Positions 23,921-31,570 of a stretch of DNA of 40,287 nt are shown here, piece after piece. The notes under the pieces are model-generated. The model was not told the origin of the DNA. It ran no database searches and saw nothing but the letters and a program-made list of their open reading frames with translations. The position numbers and the translations under genes are program-made. Source of the DNA: Bacteroides sp. UBA1317. Its GTDB lineage: Bacteria; Bacteroidota; Bacteroidia; Bacteroidales; Bacteroidaceae. Each line of letters opens with the position of its first letter. The first letter of the stretch is position 1. The stretch is taken from the NCBI GenBank assembly GCA_002307035.1, contig DBTL01000124.1, positions 7,363-47,649 of the forward strand, given 5' to 3'.

Positions 23921-25657
23921 ATGAATATATTAGAATTAAGTGAACAGGAGATCATCCGACGCAATAGCTTGAATGAACTCCGTGCAATGGGCATTGAGCC
24001 CTACCCCGCCGCTGAGTATATAACCAATGCTTTCTCTACTGATATAAAAGCTGAATTTAAAGAAGCTGAAGAGGGCGAACCTCGTCAAGTATCTATTGCA
24101 GGCCGTATAATGAGTCGCCGCGTAATGGGAAAAGCTTCTTTTATCGAACTACAAGACTCGAAAGGTCGCATTCAAGTATATATAACCAGAGATGACATCT
24201 GTCCGGAAGAGAACAAAGACTTATATACCACTGTATTTAAGCGCTTGCTCGACTTAGGAGACTTTATAGGTATCGAAGGGTTTGTGTTTAAAACGCAGAT
24301 GGGTGAAATAAGCATTCACGCCCAAAAACTTACCGTGTTGAGCAAATCAATCAAACCGCTGCCAACAGTGAAATATAAAGATGGCGTGGCTTTCGATTCA
24401 TTTGAAGACCCGGAAATGCGCTATCGCCAACGCTATGTTGACTTAGTAGTTAACGACGGCGTGAAAGACATATTCATTAAACGAAATAAAGTGTATTCTT
24501 CTATGCGTGAATTCTTTAACGCAAGAGAATACATGGAGGTAGAAACTCCTATATTGCAGGCTATCCCCGGTGGAGCAGCTGCAAGACCTTTCATGACACA
24601 CCACAATGCGCTTGATATTCCTTTATATCTGCGTATTGCCGACGAGCTCTACCTAAAACGCTTAATTGTAGGCGGGTTCGAAGGAGTGTACGAATTCTCA
24701 AAGAATTTCCGTAACGAAGGCATGGACCGCACCCATAATCCGGAGTTTACTTGTATGGAGATATACGTATCTTACAAGGATTATAACTGGATGATGAACT
24801 TCACCGAGCAGATGCTCGAGAAGATTTGCATGGATGTGAACGGTACCACGGAGGTGAAAGTAGGCGACAAATCAATCAGCTTCAAAGCTCCTTTCAAGCG
24901 GGTAACCATGTTCGACGCCATTAAAGAGTTTACCGGATACGAATTGTCAGGTAAAAGCGAGGAGGAAATATATGAAATATGCAAGAAGCTGAATATGGAG
25001 ATCAACGAAACAATGGGCAAGGGAAAACTCATTGACGAAATATTTGGCGAGTTCTGCGAAGGCAATTATATTCAACCTACCTTCATCACCGATTATCCGA
25101 TAGAGATGTCTCCGCTGACAAAAAAACATCGTAGCAACCCGGAACTAACCGAACGTTTCGAACTAATGGTAAACGGAAAAGAGTTGTGCAATGCTTATTC
25201 AGAGCTTAATGACCCGATTGATCAGCTGGAACGTTTTCAGGATCAACTACGCTTAAGCGAAAAAGGAGATGATGAAGCAATGTTTATCGACACAGACTTT
25301 GTGCGTGCATTGGAGTACGGTATGCCTCCTACATCGGGTATGGGTATTGGCATGGACCGTCTGGTGATGTTAATGACAGGACAAACAACGATTCAAGAAG
25401 TTCTCTTCTTCCCGCAAATGCGCCCTGAAAAGAGTATAAAGAAAGATTCCACCGGTAAATATACCGAACTGGGAATACCCGAAGAATGGGTTCCTGTTGT
25501 TCAGAAGGCCGGATATAACTTGGTAGATGACATGAAAGACGTCAACCCACAGAAACTACATCAGGATATCTGCGGGGTGAACAAAAAATACAAATTAGAG
25601 TTAGCAAACCCATCGGTGAATGATGTAACCGAATGGATTAAGAGACTTAATTCGTAA
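23921..25657 (+). CDS. lysS: Lysyl-tRNA synthetase, class II
   Basis: A 578-residue enzyme charging tRNA-Lys. The N-terminal OB-fold anticodon-binding domain (about 55-150: VSIAGRIMSRRVMGKASFIE) precedes the class II core: motif 1 around RNKVYSSMREFFNAREYMEV, motif 2 FRNEGMDRTHNPEFTCMEIY, motif 3 GMGIGMDRLVMLMTG. About 80 residues follow motif 3, including a helical tail (GYNLVDDMKDVNPQKLHQDI) absent from E. coli LysS (about 505 residues); such a tail is usual in Bacteroidota enzymes as far as I recall. It appears co-transcribed with gpsA, whose ATG follows four bases after the stop. Confidence 0.97.
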   Translation: MNILELSEQEIIRRNSLNELRAMGIEPYPAAEYITNAFSTDIKAEFKEAEEGEPRQVSIAGRIMSRRVMGKASFIELQDSKGRIQVYITRDDICPEENKDLYTTVFKRLLDLGDFIGIEGFVFKTQMGEISIHAQKLTVLSKSIKPLPTVKYKDGVAFDSFEDPEMRYRQRYVDLVVNDGVKDIFIKRNKVYSSMREFFNAREYMEVETPILQAIPGGAAARPFMTHHNALDIPLYLRIADELYLKRLIVGGFEGVYEFSKNFRNEGMDRTHNPEFTCMEIYVSYKDYNWMMNFTEQMLEKICMDVNGTTEVKVGDKSISFKAPFKRVTMFDAIKEFTGYELSGKSEEEIYEICKKLNMEINETMGKGKLIDEIFGEFCEGNYIQPTFITDYPIEMSPLTKKHRSNPELTERFELMVNGKELCNAYSELNDPIDQLERFQDQLRLSEKGDDEAMFIDTDFVRALEYGMPPTSGMGIGMDRLVMLMTGQTTIQEVLFFPQMRPEKSIKKDSTGKYTELGIPEEWVPVVQKAGYNLVDDMKDVNPQKLHQDICGVNKKYKLELANPSVNDVTEWIKRLNS

Positions 25658-25661
25658 AAAA

Positions 25662-26657
25662 ATGAAATTACCCGGTAGGATAGCTATAATGGGAGGAGGA
25701 AGCTGGGCCACGGCCATTGCAAAAATGGTACTGGCTCAGGAAGAATCAATAAATTGGTATATGCGCCGAGACGACCGTATAGCCGACTTCAAAAGGTTGG
25801 GCCATAATCCGGCTTACCTGACAGGTGTGAAATTTGACATCAAGCGTATTAATTTTAGTTCCAACATTAATGACATAGTGAAGGATTCGGATACGCTTGT
25901 CTTTGTCACACCTTCTCCTTACCTAAAAACTCACCTAAAGAAACTGAAAACCCGTATAAGAGAGAAATTCATCATTACAGCCATTAAAGGTATTGTACCT
26001 GATGACAATTTGATTGTATCGGAGTACTTCACCAAAGAATACGGAGTTCCTGAAGAAAACATCGCCGTCTTAGGTGGTCCATGCCATGCCGAAGAGGTAG
26101 CTTTGGAGCGCTTATCTTATCTCACCATTGCTTGCCCTGACAAAGATAAAGCTCGCGTGTTTGCCCGTAAGTTAGGCAGTAGCTATATCAAAACATCAAT
26201 TAGTGGCGACGTTACCGGCATCGAGTACAGTTCTGTATTAAAGAACGTGTACGCTATTGCTGCGGGTATTTGTAGCGGACTAAAATACGGCGATAACTTT
26301 CAGGCTGTGCTTATGTCGAATGCCGTACAGGAGATGAATCGCTTTCTCAACACGGTATACCCTTTGGACAGAAACGTAGACGATTCGGTATATCTGGGAG
26401 ATTTGTTAGTAACCAGCTATTCTAATTTTAGCCGTAACCGTACGTTCGGAACGATGATTGGGAAAGGATACTCTGTAAAAAGTGCACAAATCGAAATGGA
26501 GATGATTGCCGAAGGATACTACGGAACAAAGTGTATCAAAGAAATAAACAAGCATCACCACGTCAACATGCCGATCCTTGATGCAGTATACAATATCTTA
26601 TACGAACGAATTTCACCTATGATAGAGATCAAATTGCTCACAGACTCATTCAGATAA
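25662..26657 (+). CDS. gpsA: Glycerol-3-phosphate dehydrogenase [NAD(P)+]
   Basis: A 331-residue enzyme reducing dihydroxyacetone phosphate to glycerol-3-phosphate for phospholipid synthesis. The Rossmann loop is GGGSWATAIAK at the N-terminus. ITAIKGI and GGPCHAEEVA (active-site region) follow, then SSVLKNVYAIAAGICSGL with the catalytic lysine and the NSRTFG-like SRNRTFGTMIG. Length is normal. It lies four bases after lysS, with pgi 82 bases downstream. Confidence 0.96.
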   Translation: MKLPGRIAIMGGGSWATAIAKMVLAQEESINWYMRRDDRIADFKRLGHNPAYLTGVKFDIKRINFSSNINDIVKDSDTLVFVTPSPYLKTHLKKLKTRIREKFIITAIKGIVPDDNLIVSEYFTKEYGVPEENIAVLGGPCHAEEVALERLSYLTIACPDKDKARVFARKLGSSYIKTSISGDVTGIEYSSVLKNVYAIAAGICSGLKYGDNFQAVLMSNAVQEMNRFLNTVYPLDRNVDDSVYLGDLLVTSYSNFSRNRTFGTMIGKGYSVKSAQIEMEMIAEGYYGTKCIKEINKHHHVNMPILDAVYNILYERISPMIEIKLLTDSFR

Positions 26658-26739
26658 CCCTCAAAAAACTTTTCTGCACATGCTGCCTGAGCAATAAATA
26701 GTTAAGCAATCAATTATAAACCCTTTAAATAATAAATAT

Positions 26740-28077
26740 ATGATTAGTTTGAATATTGAAAAGACTGCCGGATGCATATCCAAAGAAAAGGTTTTCGCCT
26801 ACGAAACTTTGGCTAAAGATGCGCAGAAAGCATTGGAGAATGGTACCGGACAAGGTAACGACTTTCTGGGATGGCTACACTTGCCTTCTTCTATCAGCAA
26901 AGAACATTTGGCCGATATAAAAGCTACAGCTCAAATACTTAGAGAGAACTGCGATGTAGTGATCGTAGCGGGTATCGGTGGTAGCTACCTTGGTGCACGC
27001 GCGGTTATTGAAGCATTATCTAACAGCTTCACTTGGTTGCAAGATAAGAAGACAGCTCCGGCCATCATCTATGCCGGTCATAACATCGGAGAAGACTATC
27101 TGTATGAACTCACTGAATTCTTGAAAGACAAGAAGTTTGGAGTTATTAATATATCAAAATCGGGTACTACTACCGAAACAGCTCTTGCGTTCCGCTTGCT
27201 AAAGAAGCAATGCGAACAACAGCGCGGCAAAGAGATGGCTAAGAAAGTAATCGTAGCCATTACGGATGCTAAGAAAGGTGCTGCCCGCATCACAGCCGAC
27301 AAAGAGGGATACAAATCATTCATCATCCCCGATAATGTTGGCGGACGTTTCTCTGTACTTACTCCCGTAGGCTTGCTGCCTATTGCTGTAGCCGGATTTG
27401 ATATAGAAAAGCTGGTTGCAGGTGCTTCTGATATGGAGATAGCTACTGGTTTGGATGTGCCATTTGCCAAGAATCCTGCTGCCATTTATGCTGCTACCCG
27501 CAACGAACTATACAAGAACGGAAAGAAAATAGAGATTTTGGTTAACTTTAACCCGAAACTACACTACGTAAGCGAATGGTGGAAGCAACTGTACGGAGAA
27601 TCAGAAGGAAAAGAGAACAAAGGGATCTTCCCTGCTGCTGTAGACTTCTCAACTGACTTGCACTCTATGGGACAATGGATTCAGGAAGGTGAACGCACCA
27701 TCTATGAAACGGTCATCTCTGTTGAAAAGCCAAATCATACGATGCTTGTTCCTTCGGACGAAGCAAACTTGGACGGATTGAACTTCCTGGCCGGCAAACG
27801 GGTAGATGAGGTAAACAAAATGGCTGAACTTGGTACTCAGTTGGCTCACGTAGACGGCGATGTACCTAACATACGTATCGTGATTCCTGAGCTAAACGAA
27901 TATAACATTGGTCAACTGCTTTACTTCTTTGAAGTGGCTTGTGGCATCAGTGGTTATATCTTGGGAGTGAACCCATTCAACCAACCGGGTGTGGAAGCAT
28001 ACAAGAAGAATATGTTTGCATTGCTGAACAAGCCGGGATACGAGGAAGACTCTAAGGCTATTCAGGCAAAACTTTAA
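26740..28077 (+). CDS. pgi: Glucose-6-phosphate isomerase
   Basis: A 445-residue enzyme interconverting glucose-6-phosphate and fructose-6-phosphate. Its length is that of the short bacterial (Bacillus-like) type rather than the 550-residue E. coli type. Visible motifs are VAGIGGSYLGARAVIEAL, NISKSGTTTETALAFR (phosphate-binding SIS loop), GGRFSVLTPVGLLPIAVAG and the terminal GVEAYKKNMFALL carrying the catalytic lysine. The upstream 82-base gap shows no consensus promoter, so read-through from lysS-gpsA is possible. The modular element copy 2 begins about 60 bases downstream. Confidence 0.96.
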   Translation: MISLNIEKTAGCISKEKVFAYETLAKDAQKALENGTGQGNDFLGWLHLPSSISKEHLADIKATAQILRENCDVVIVAGIGGSYLGARAVIEALSNSFTWLQDKKTAPAIIYAGHNIGEDYLYELTEFLKDKKFGVINISKSGTTTETALAFRLLKKQCEQQRGKEMAKKVIVAITDAKKGAARITADKEGYKSFIIPDNVGGRFSVLTPVGLLPIAVAGFDIEKLVAGASDMEIATGLDVPFAKNPAAIYAATRNELYKNGKKIEILVNFNPKLHYVSEWWKQLYGESEGKENKGIFPAAVDFSTDLHSMGQWIQEGERTIYETVISVEKPNHTMLVPSDEANLDGLNFLAGKRVDEVNKMAELGTQLAHVDGDVPNIRIVIPELNEYNIGQLLYFFEVACGISGYILGVNPFNQPGVEAYKKNMFALLNKPGYEEDSKAIQAKL

Positions 28078-28148
28078 TCAATCTGAATAAGGTTAGGCTA
28101 TTTGCATGCAAGAACTGAAATAAACAGAAGTTCTTTTTGCCCAAAGGC

Positions 28149-28179
28149 TTGACTTTGGCAAGTTAATGTATTATCTTTG
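28149..28179 (+). promoter_or_regulatory. Bacteroides-type promoter of small RNA copy 2
   Basis: TTG at 28149-28151 and TATCTTTG at 28172-28179, 23 bases start to start, the same geometry as copy 1. Predicted start near 28185. Confidence 0.7.
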
Positions 28180-28184
28180 TCAGT

Positions 28185-28252
28185 GTAATCATAAAGTAGT
28201 TTCAAATTAAACTACGGTAAAAGGAAGAAGTTTCGACTTCTTCCTTTTTTTG
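28185..28252 (+). ncRNA. Candidate small RNA, copy 2 of a paralogous pair
   Basis: The predicted transcript is about 68 bases. Hairpin 1 is GTAGTTT (28196-28202), loop CAAATT, AAACTAC (28209-28215), identical to copy 1 in both arms; the loop differs at two positions. GGTAAA leads into the terminator, whose stem sequence differs from copy 1 at three pairs, each change compensated. It is downstream of pgi with its own promoter. Confidence 0.7.
28221..28251 (+). terminator. Intrinsic terminator of small RNA copy 2
   Basis: AAGGAAGAAG (28221-28230), a six-base loop, CTTCTTCCTT (28237-28246), then T residues to 28251. Confidence 0.85.
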
Positions 28253-28293
28253 TAACAAGGCCAACAAATAATCAAGAAAATCACTCTTTTTGA

Positions 28294-28376
28294 CCAAGAG
28301 AACGGTTTAGTTGCTCCAAGAAGACGGTTGTGTTTGGTCAACTGCACGGTTGTGTTTCTTCAAAAGACGGTTTCTC
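28294..28376 (+). repeat. Tandem 21-22-base repeats with ACGGTT core (4 units), copy 2
   Basis: ACGGTT occurs at 28302, 28324, 28346 and 28367, spaced 22, 22 and 21 bases. Spacers alternate between forms like GTTGCTCCAAGA and GTTTGGTCAACTGC, both also present in copy 1. GACCAA at the left edge can pair with TTGGTC inside the array. Confidence 0.75.
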
Positions 28377-28632
28377 TTCACTCACTTCATTATTTGTTAG
28401 TGAAATAACTTCTAATGATAACAGATTTTCTCCTATTGTTGTCGAGTAGATACGCATTTATCCTCTAAAAACTTCTATTCCGTTAATAATCCATAAGCTT
28501 ACTATTGACAAGAATGAGCTCACAAAACATCATTTGTCCTAATTAAGCAACACTAGCACTCTTGCCACTTCAAAGCAATGAAACATTCATTTTAAAGCTC
28601 AAAGAATTAGCCTTCATTTATCGGGTAATTCG

Positions 28633-28640
28633 TATCTTTG
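28633..28640 (+). promoter_or_regulatory. -7 box of the HAD phosphatase gene
   Basis: TATCTTTG, 23 bases before the ATG at 28663; the -33 TTG is not clear. Confidence 0.5.
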
Positions 28641-28662
28641 CAACTCACCAATAAGCCTTTAT

Positions 28663-29400
28663 ATGTTTCAAAAAGCAATCAGCCAATATTTGGATAAACA
28701 TCATTATAACAGCATACAACTATGTTCCGTTCTGTTCGATATGGACGGGGTATTATTCAACTCCATGCCTTACCATGCCGATGCCTGGTACAAAACAATG
28801 CTTGCCCGCGGGCTTCATTTAAGCAAAGAAGAGGCTTATCTGCACGAAGGACGTACCGGTGCCGGAACAATCAACATTGTCTGCCGCCGTCAACTCGGTC
28901 GCGACGCAACTCCCGAAGAGATAGAAGCTATCTATCATGAAAAGACGATGGAGTTCAACAAGCATCCCCTGGCCGAACGCATGGATGGTGCATGGGAAGT
29001 ACTTAGAAAGGTAAAAGAAGCCGGAATCGTTCCAACAGTAGTAACAGGATCCGGACAAGGTACACTTCTGAACAGATTGGAAGAAAACTTTCCGGGAATG
29101 TTTCGTCCTGAACTGATGGTAACGGCTTTCGACGTGAAATATGGTAAGCCTCATCCTGAACCCTACCTGATGGCGTTGGAGAAAGGAGGCTTAAAAGCGA
29201 ATGAAGCTATCGTTGTAGAAAATGCTCCGCTTGGAGTAGAATCCGGCGTTGCAGCCGGTATCTTTACTATAGCAGTTAATACCGGACCACTTGACCCACA
29301 GGTGTTGCTTGATGCAGGAGCCAATCTGCTGTTCCCGTCTATGCTAAGCTTCTGTGATGCATGGGATAGACTCAAAGCAGCTTTGCAAGAACAAGAATAA
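28663..29400 (+). CDS. HAD-superfamily sugar phosphatase / beta-phosphoglucomutase-like
   Basis: A 245-residue HAD hydrolase. FDMDGVLFNSM places the nucleophile at Asp26 and the acid/base at Asp28. VVTGSG is motif II (about 126-131), KPHPEPY gives the motif III lysine (Lys162) and VENAPLGVESGVAAG is motif IV. In this last motif the usual VEDAP aspartate is Asn187, leaving Glu186 as the probable magnesium ligand. A helical cap of about 70 residues sits between motifs I and II (subclass IA, as in beta-phosphoglucomutase and sugar-phosphate phosphatases). The 20-residue N-terminal extension before the first strand is slightly long. Substrate unknown. Confidence 0.88.
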   Translation: MFQKAISQYLDKHHYNSIQLCSVLFDMDGVLFNSMPYHADAWYKTMLARGLHLSKEEAYLHEGRTGAGTINIVCRRQLGRDATPEEIEAIYHEKTMEFNKHPLAERMDGAWEVLRKVKEAGIVPTVVTGSGQGTLLNRLEENFPGMFRPELMVTAFDVKYGKPHPEPYLMALEKGGLKANEAIVVENAPLGVESGVAAGIFTIAVNTGPLDPQVLLDAGANLLFPSMLSFCDAWDRLKAALQEQE

Positions 29401-29480
29401 ATAAAGTTTAGAATGAAAAAAGGCACCACCAATCACTTGGTTATGCCTCTCTGTTATGAACGTAAAAATACAAAAACATG

Positions 29481-29553
29481 TGACCTGGGTGGGATTCAAA
29501 CCCACGACCTTCAGAACCGGAATCTGACGCTCTATTCACTAAGCTACCAAGCC
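29481..29553 (-). tRNA. tRNA-Arg (anticodon CCG)
   Basis: A 73-base cloverleaf on the minus strand. The acceptor GGCTTGG pairs with CCAGGTC (two G-U pairs), discriminator A. The anticodon stem is TCAGA/TCTGA with loop TTCCGGT, giving CCG at 29518-29520, which reads the CGG arginine codon. The T stem is GTGGG/CCCAC with loop TTTGAAT. The CCA end is not encoded. It lies antisense in the gap between the HAD and asnA genes; the rest of that gap (29401-29480, 29554-29729) shows nothing else I recognise. Confidence 0.95.
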
Positions 29554-29729
29554 AAAGCGTGGCAAAAGTAGAAAAAAACTATGCATTCTCCTAATGATTC
29601 AGCCTTTTTTGTCTGAACAAGCAGGTGTAAACCACAAAACAGAATGTTATTTTGACACAAAGGAGGACGATAAACAAGCAAAGAGTCTACAAATGGAGTT
29701 GATTACAAAACAATTATAAATATTATTTC

Positions 29730-29737
29730 TATCTTTG
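29730..29737 (+). promoter_or_regulatory. -7 box of asnA
   Basis: TATCTTTG, 26 bases before the asnA ATG; no TTG at the expected 23-base distance. Confidence 0.45.
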
Positions 29738-29762
29738 CCAACAACCAACTAACAATAAACTT

Positions 29763-30800
29763 ATGAGTTATCTAATAAAACCGGAAAAGTACAAGCCATT
29801 ACTTGATTTAAAACAAACCGAACTCGGTATCAAGCAAATCAAGGATTTTTTTCAAATGAACCTATCTTCAGAGTTGCGCCTGCGCCGTGTAACAGCACCG
29901 CTTTTTGTTCTGAAAGGAATGGGCATCAACGATGATTTGAATGGAGTAGAACGAGCAGTTTCATTTCCCATTAAAGACCTGAATGACGCCCAAGCTGAAG
30001 TAGTTCATTCCTTGGCCAAATGGAAAAGAATGACACTCGCCGACTACCACATCGAACCGGGATATGGCATCTACACAGATATGAATGCCATCCGTTCGGA
30101 CGAAGAACTCGGAAATATCCATTCGCTCTATGTAGACCAATGGGACTGGGAAAGAGTGATTACCCCTGAAGACCGAAATATCGATTTCTTGAAAGAGATT
30201 GTAAACCGCATCTATGCCGCCATCATTCGTACAGAATATATGGTGTACGAGATGTATCCTCAAATTAAACCTTGTTTACCTCAAAAGCTACACTTCATTC
30301 ATGCCGAAGAGCTTAGGCAGCTATATCCTGAGATGGAACCTAAAGACAGAGAAAACATCATCACAAAGAAATATGGCGCTGTATTCATCATTGGCATAGG
30401 CGGCAAATTGGGTGACGGAAAGAAGCATGATGGGCGCGCCCCCGATTACGATGACTACAGTACCATAGGCGACAGCGGACTTCCCGGATTAAACGGAGAT
30501 CTCTTACTATGGAACGAAGTGTTGCAACGAGCCATCGAACTCTCTTCTATGGGCATACGCGTAGACAAAGACGCCCTACAAAGGCAGTTGAAAGAAGAAG
30601 GAGAAGAAAAAAGACTGGAGCTCTACTTCCATAAACGACTAATGAATGGTACGCTCCCTCTCTCTATTGGTGGAGGAATCGGGCAGTCACGCTTATGCAT
30701 GTATTATCTGCGTAAAGCACATATAGGAGAGATACAAGCCAGCATCTGGCCCGATGAAATGAGAAAAGAGTGCCAAAGACTCAACATGACTTTGATTTAA
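29763..30800 (+). CDS. asnA: Aspartate-ammonia ligase (asparagine synthetase A)
   Basis: A 345-residue enzyme making asparagine from aspartate, ammonia and ATP, structurally a class II tRNA-synthetase relative. Visible family segments are the start SYLIKPEKYKPLLDLKQTE, LRLRRVTAPLFVLKGMGIND, VHSLAKWKRMTLADY, IHSLYVDQWDWE, GRAPDYDDY and the terminal SIGGGIGQSRLCMYYLRKAH. Length is normal (E. coli AsnA is 330). It probably forms one transcript with ung, which starts 11 bases after the stop. Confidence 0.96.
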   Translation: MSYLIKPEKYKPLLDLKQTELGIKQIKDFFQMNLSSELRLRRVTAPLFVLKGMGINDDLNGVERAVSFPIKDLNDAQAEVVHSLAKWKRMTLADYHIEPGYGIYTDMNAIRSDEELGNIHSLYVDQWDWERVITPEDRNIDFLKEIVNRIYAAIIRTEYMVYEMYPQIKPCLPQKLHFIHAEELRQLYPEMEPKDRENIITKKYGAVFIIGIGGKLGDGKKHDGRAPDYDDYSTIGDSGLPGLNGDLLLWNEVLQRAIELSSMGIRVDKDALQRQLKEEGEEKRLELYFHKRLMNGTLPLSIGGGIGQSRLCMYYLRKAHIGEIQASIWPDEMRKECQRLNMTLI

Positions 30801-30811
30801 ATAAGCGATAA

Positions 30812-31477
30812 ATGATGAATGTTCAGATAGAAGAAAGCTGGAAGAAGCACTTGCAGCCTGAATTTGAAAAAGATTATTTCCGAAACCTTACGGCATTCGT
30901 GAAAGATGAATATTCCCACTCTACAATATACCCTCCGGGAAGACTAATATTCAATGCGTTCAACCTATGTCCATTTGATAAAGTGAAAGTGGTCATCATT
31001 GGGCAAGATCCATACCATGGCCCCGGACAGGCACATGGTCTTTGTTTTTCAGTAAACGACGGAGTTCAATTTCCACCCTCGTTGATGAATATATTCAAGG
31101 AAATCAAAAGTGATTTAGGGACAGACGCGCCTCCATCAGGTAATCTTACCCGATGGGCAGAGCAAGGAATCTTATTGCTAAACGCCACGCTTACTGTTCG
31201 TGCACATCAAGCCGGCTCGCATCAAAACAAAGGATGGGAAGCCTTCACCGATGCAGCCATCAAAGCTTTAGCAGAAGAACGGGAACATCTGGTATTTATC
31301 CTCTGGGGAGCTTATGCGCAAAAGAAAGGAGCTTTCATTGATCGGAGTAAGCACTTGGTGCTTAGTTCCGCTCATCCTTCTCCCCTATCTGCCTATAACG
31401 GATTCTTTGGAAACAAACATTTTAGCAAAACGAACGAGTATCTCAAAGCTCACGAAAAAGCAGAGATTGCATGGTGA
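30812..31477 (+). CDS. ung: Uracil-DNA glycosylase, family 1
   Basis: A 221-residue base-excision repair enzyme removing uracil from DNA. GQDPYHGPGQAHGLCFSV contains the catalytic Asp66. LLLNATLTV is the uracil-binding strand (Asn124), and SSAHPSPLSAYNGFFG gives the catalytic His188 in the minor-groove loop. The start is the first of two tandem ATG codons and may be the second. It follows asnA by 11 bases and is ended by the inverted repeat at 31501-31552. Confidence 0.96.
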   Translation: MMNVQIEESWKKHLQPEFEKDYFRNLTAFVKDEYSHSTIYPPGRLIFNAFNLCPFDKVKVVIIGQDPYHGPGQAHGLCFSVNDGVQFPPSLMNIFKEIKSDLGTDAPPSGNLTRWAEQGILLLNATLTVRAHQAGSHQNKGWEAFTDAAIKALAEEREHLVFILWGAYAQKKGAFIDRSKHLVLSSAHPSPLSAYNGFFGNKHFSKTNEYLKAHEKAEIAW

Positions 31478-31500
31478 AACCTCACCAAAGATAACAAGAC

Positions 31501-31552
31501 AAAATAGCCCCGGTACAACAATCAATTAAGATTCTGGCACCGGGGCTATTTT
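31501..31552. terminator. Bidirectional terminator between ung and lptD
   Basis: AAAATAGCCCCGGT (31501-31514) is the exact reverse complement of 31539-31552, with a 24-base loop. The stem ends in A/T tracts on both sides, suiting both converging genes. Confidence 0.75.
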
Positions 31553-31570
31553 ATATCCTTTTATTCCGGA

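Larger units (their letters stand above)
28140..28540 (+). repeat. Modular intergenic element, copy 2 (small RNA + 22-base array + dyad + hairpin)
   Basis: It has the same order of blocks as 2490-2872: promoter CTTGACTTTG, two-hairpin small RNA, ACGGTT array (four units here, three there), ATTTGTTA(N6)ATAACTTCTAATGA, CCGTTAAT, then a degenerate terminal repeat TTGACAA...TTTGTC. Spacer lengths differ between copies and overall identity is modest outside the RNA, so these are old copies rather than a recent duplication. It fills most of the 585-base gap between pgi and the phosphatase gene. Confidence 0.75.
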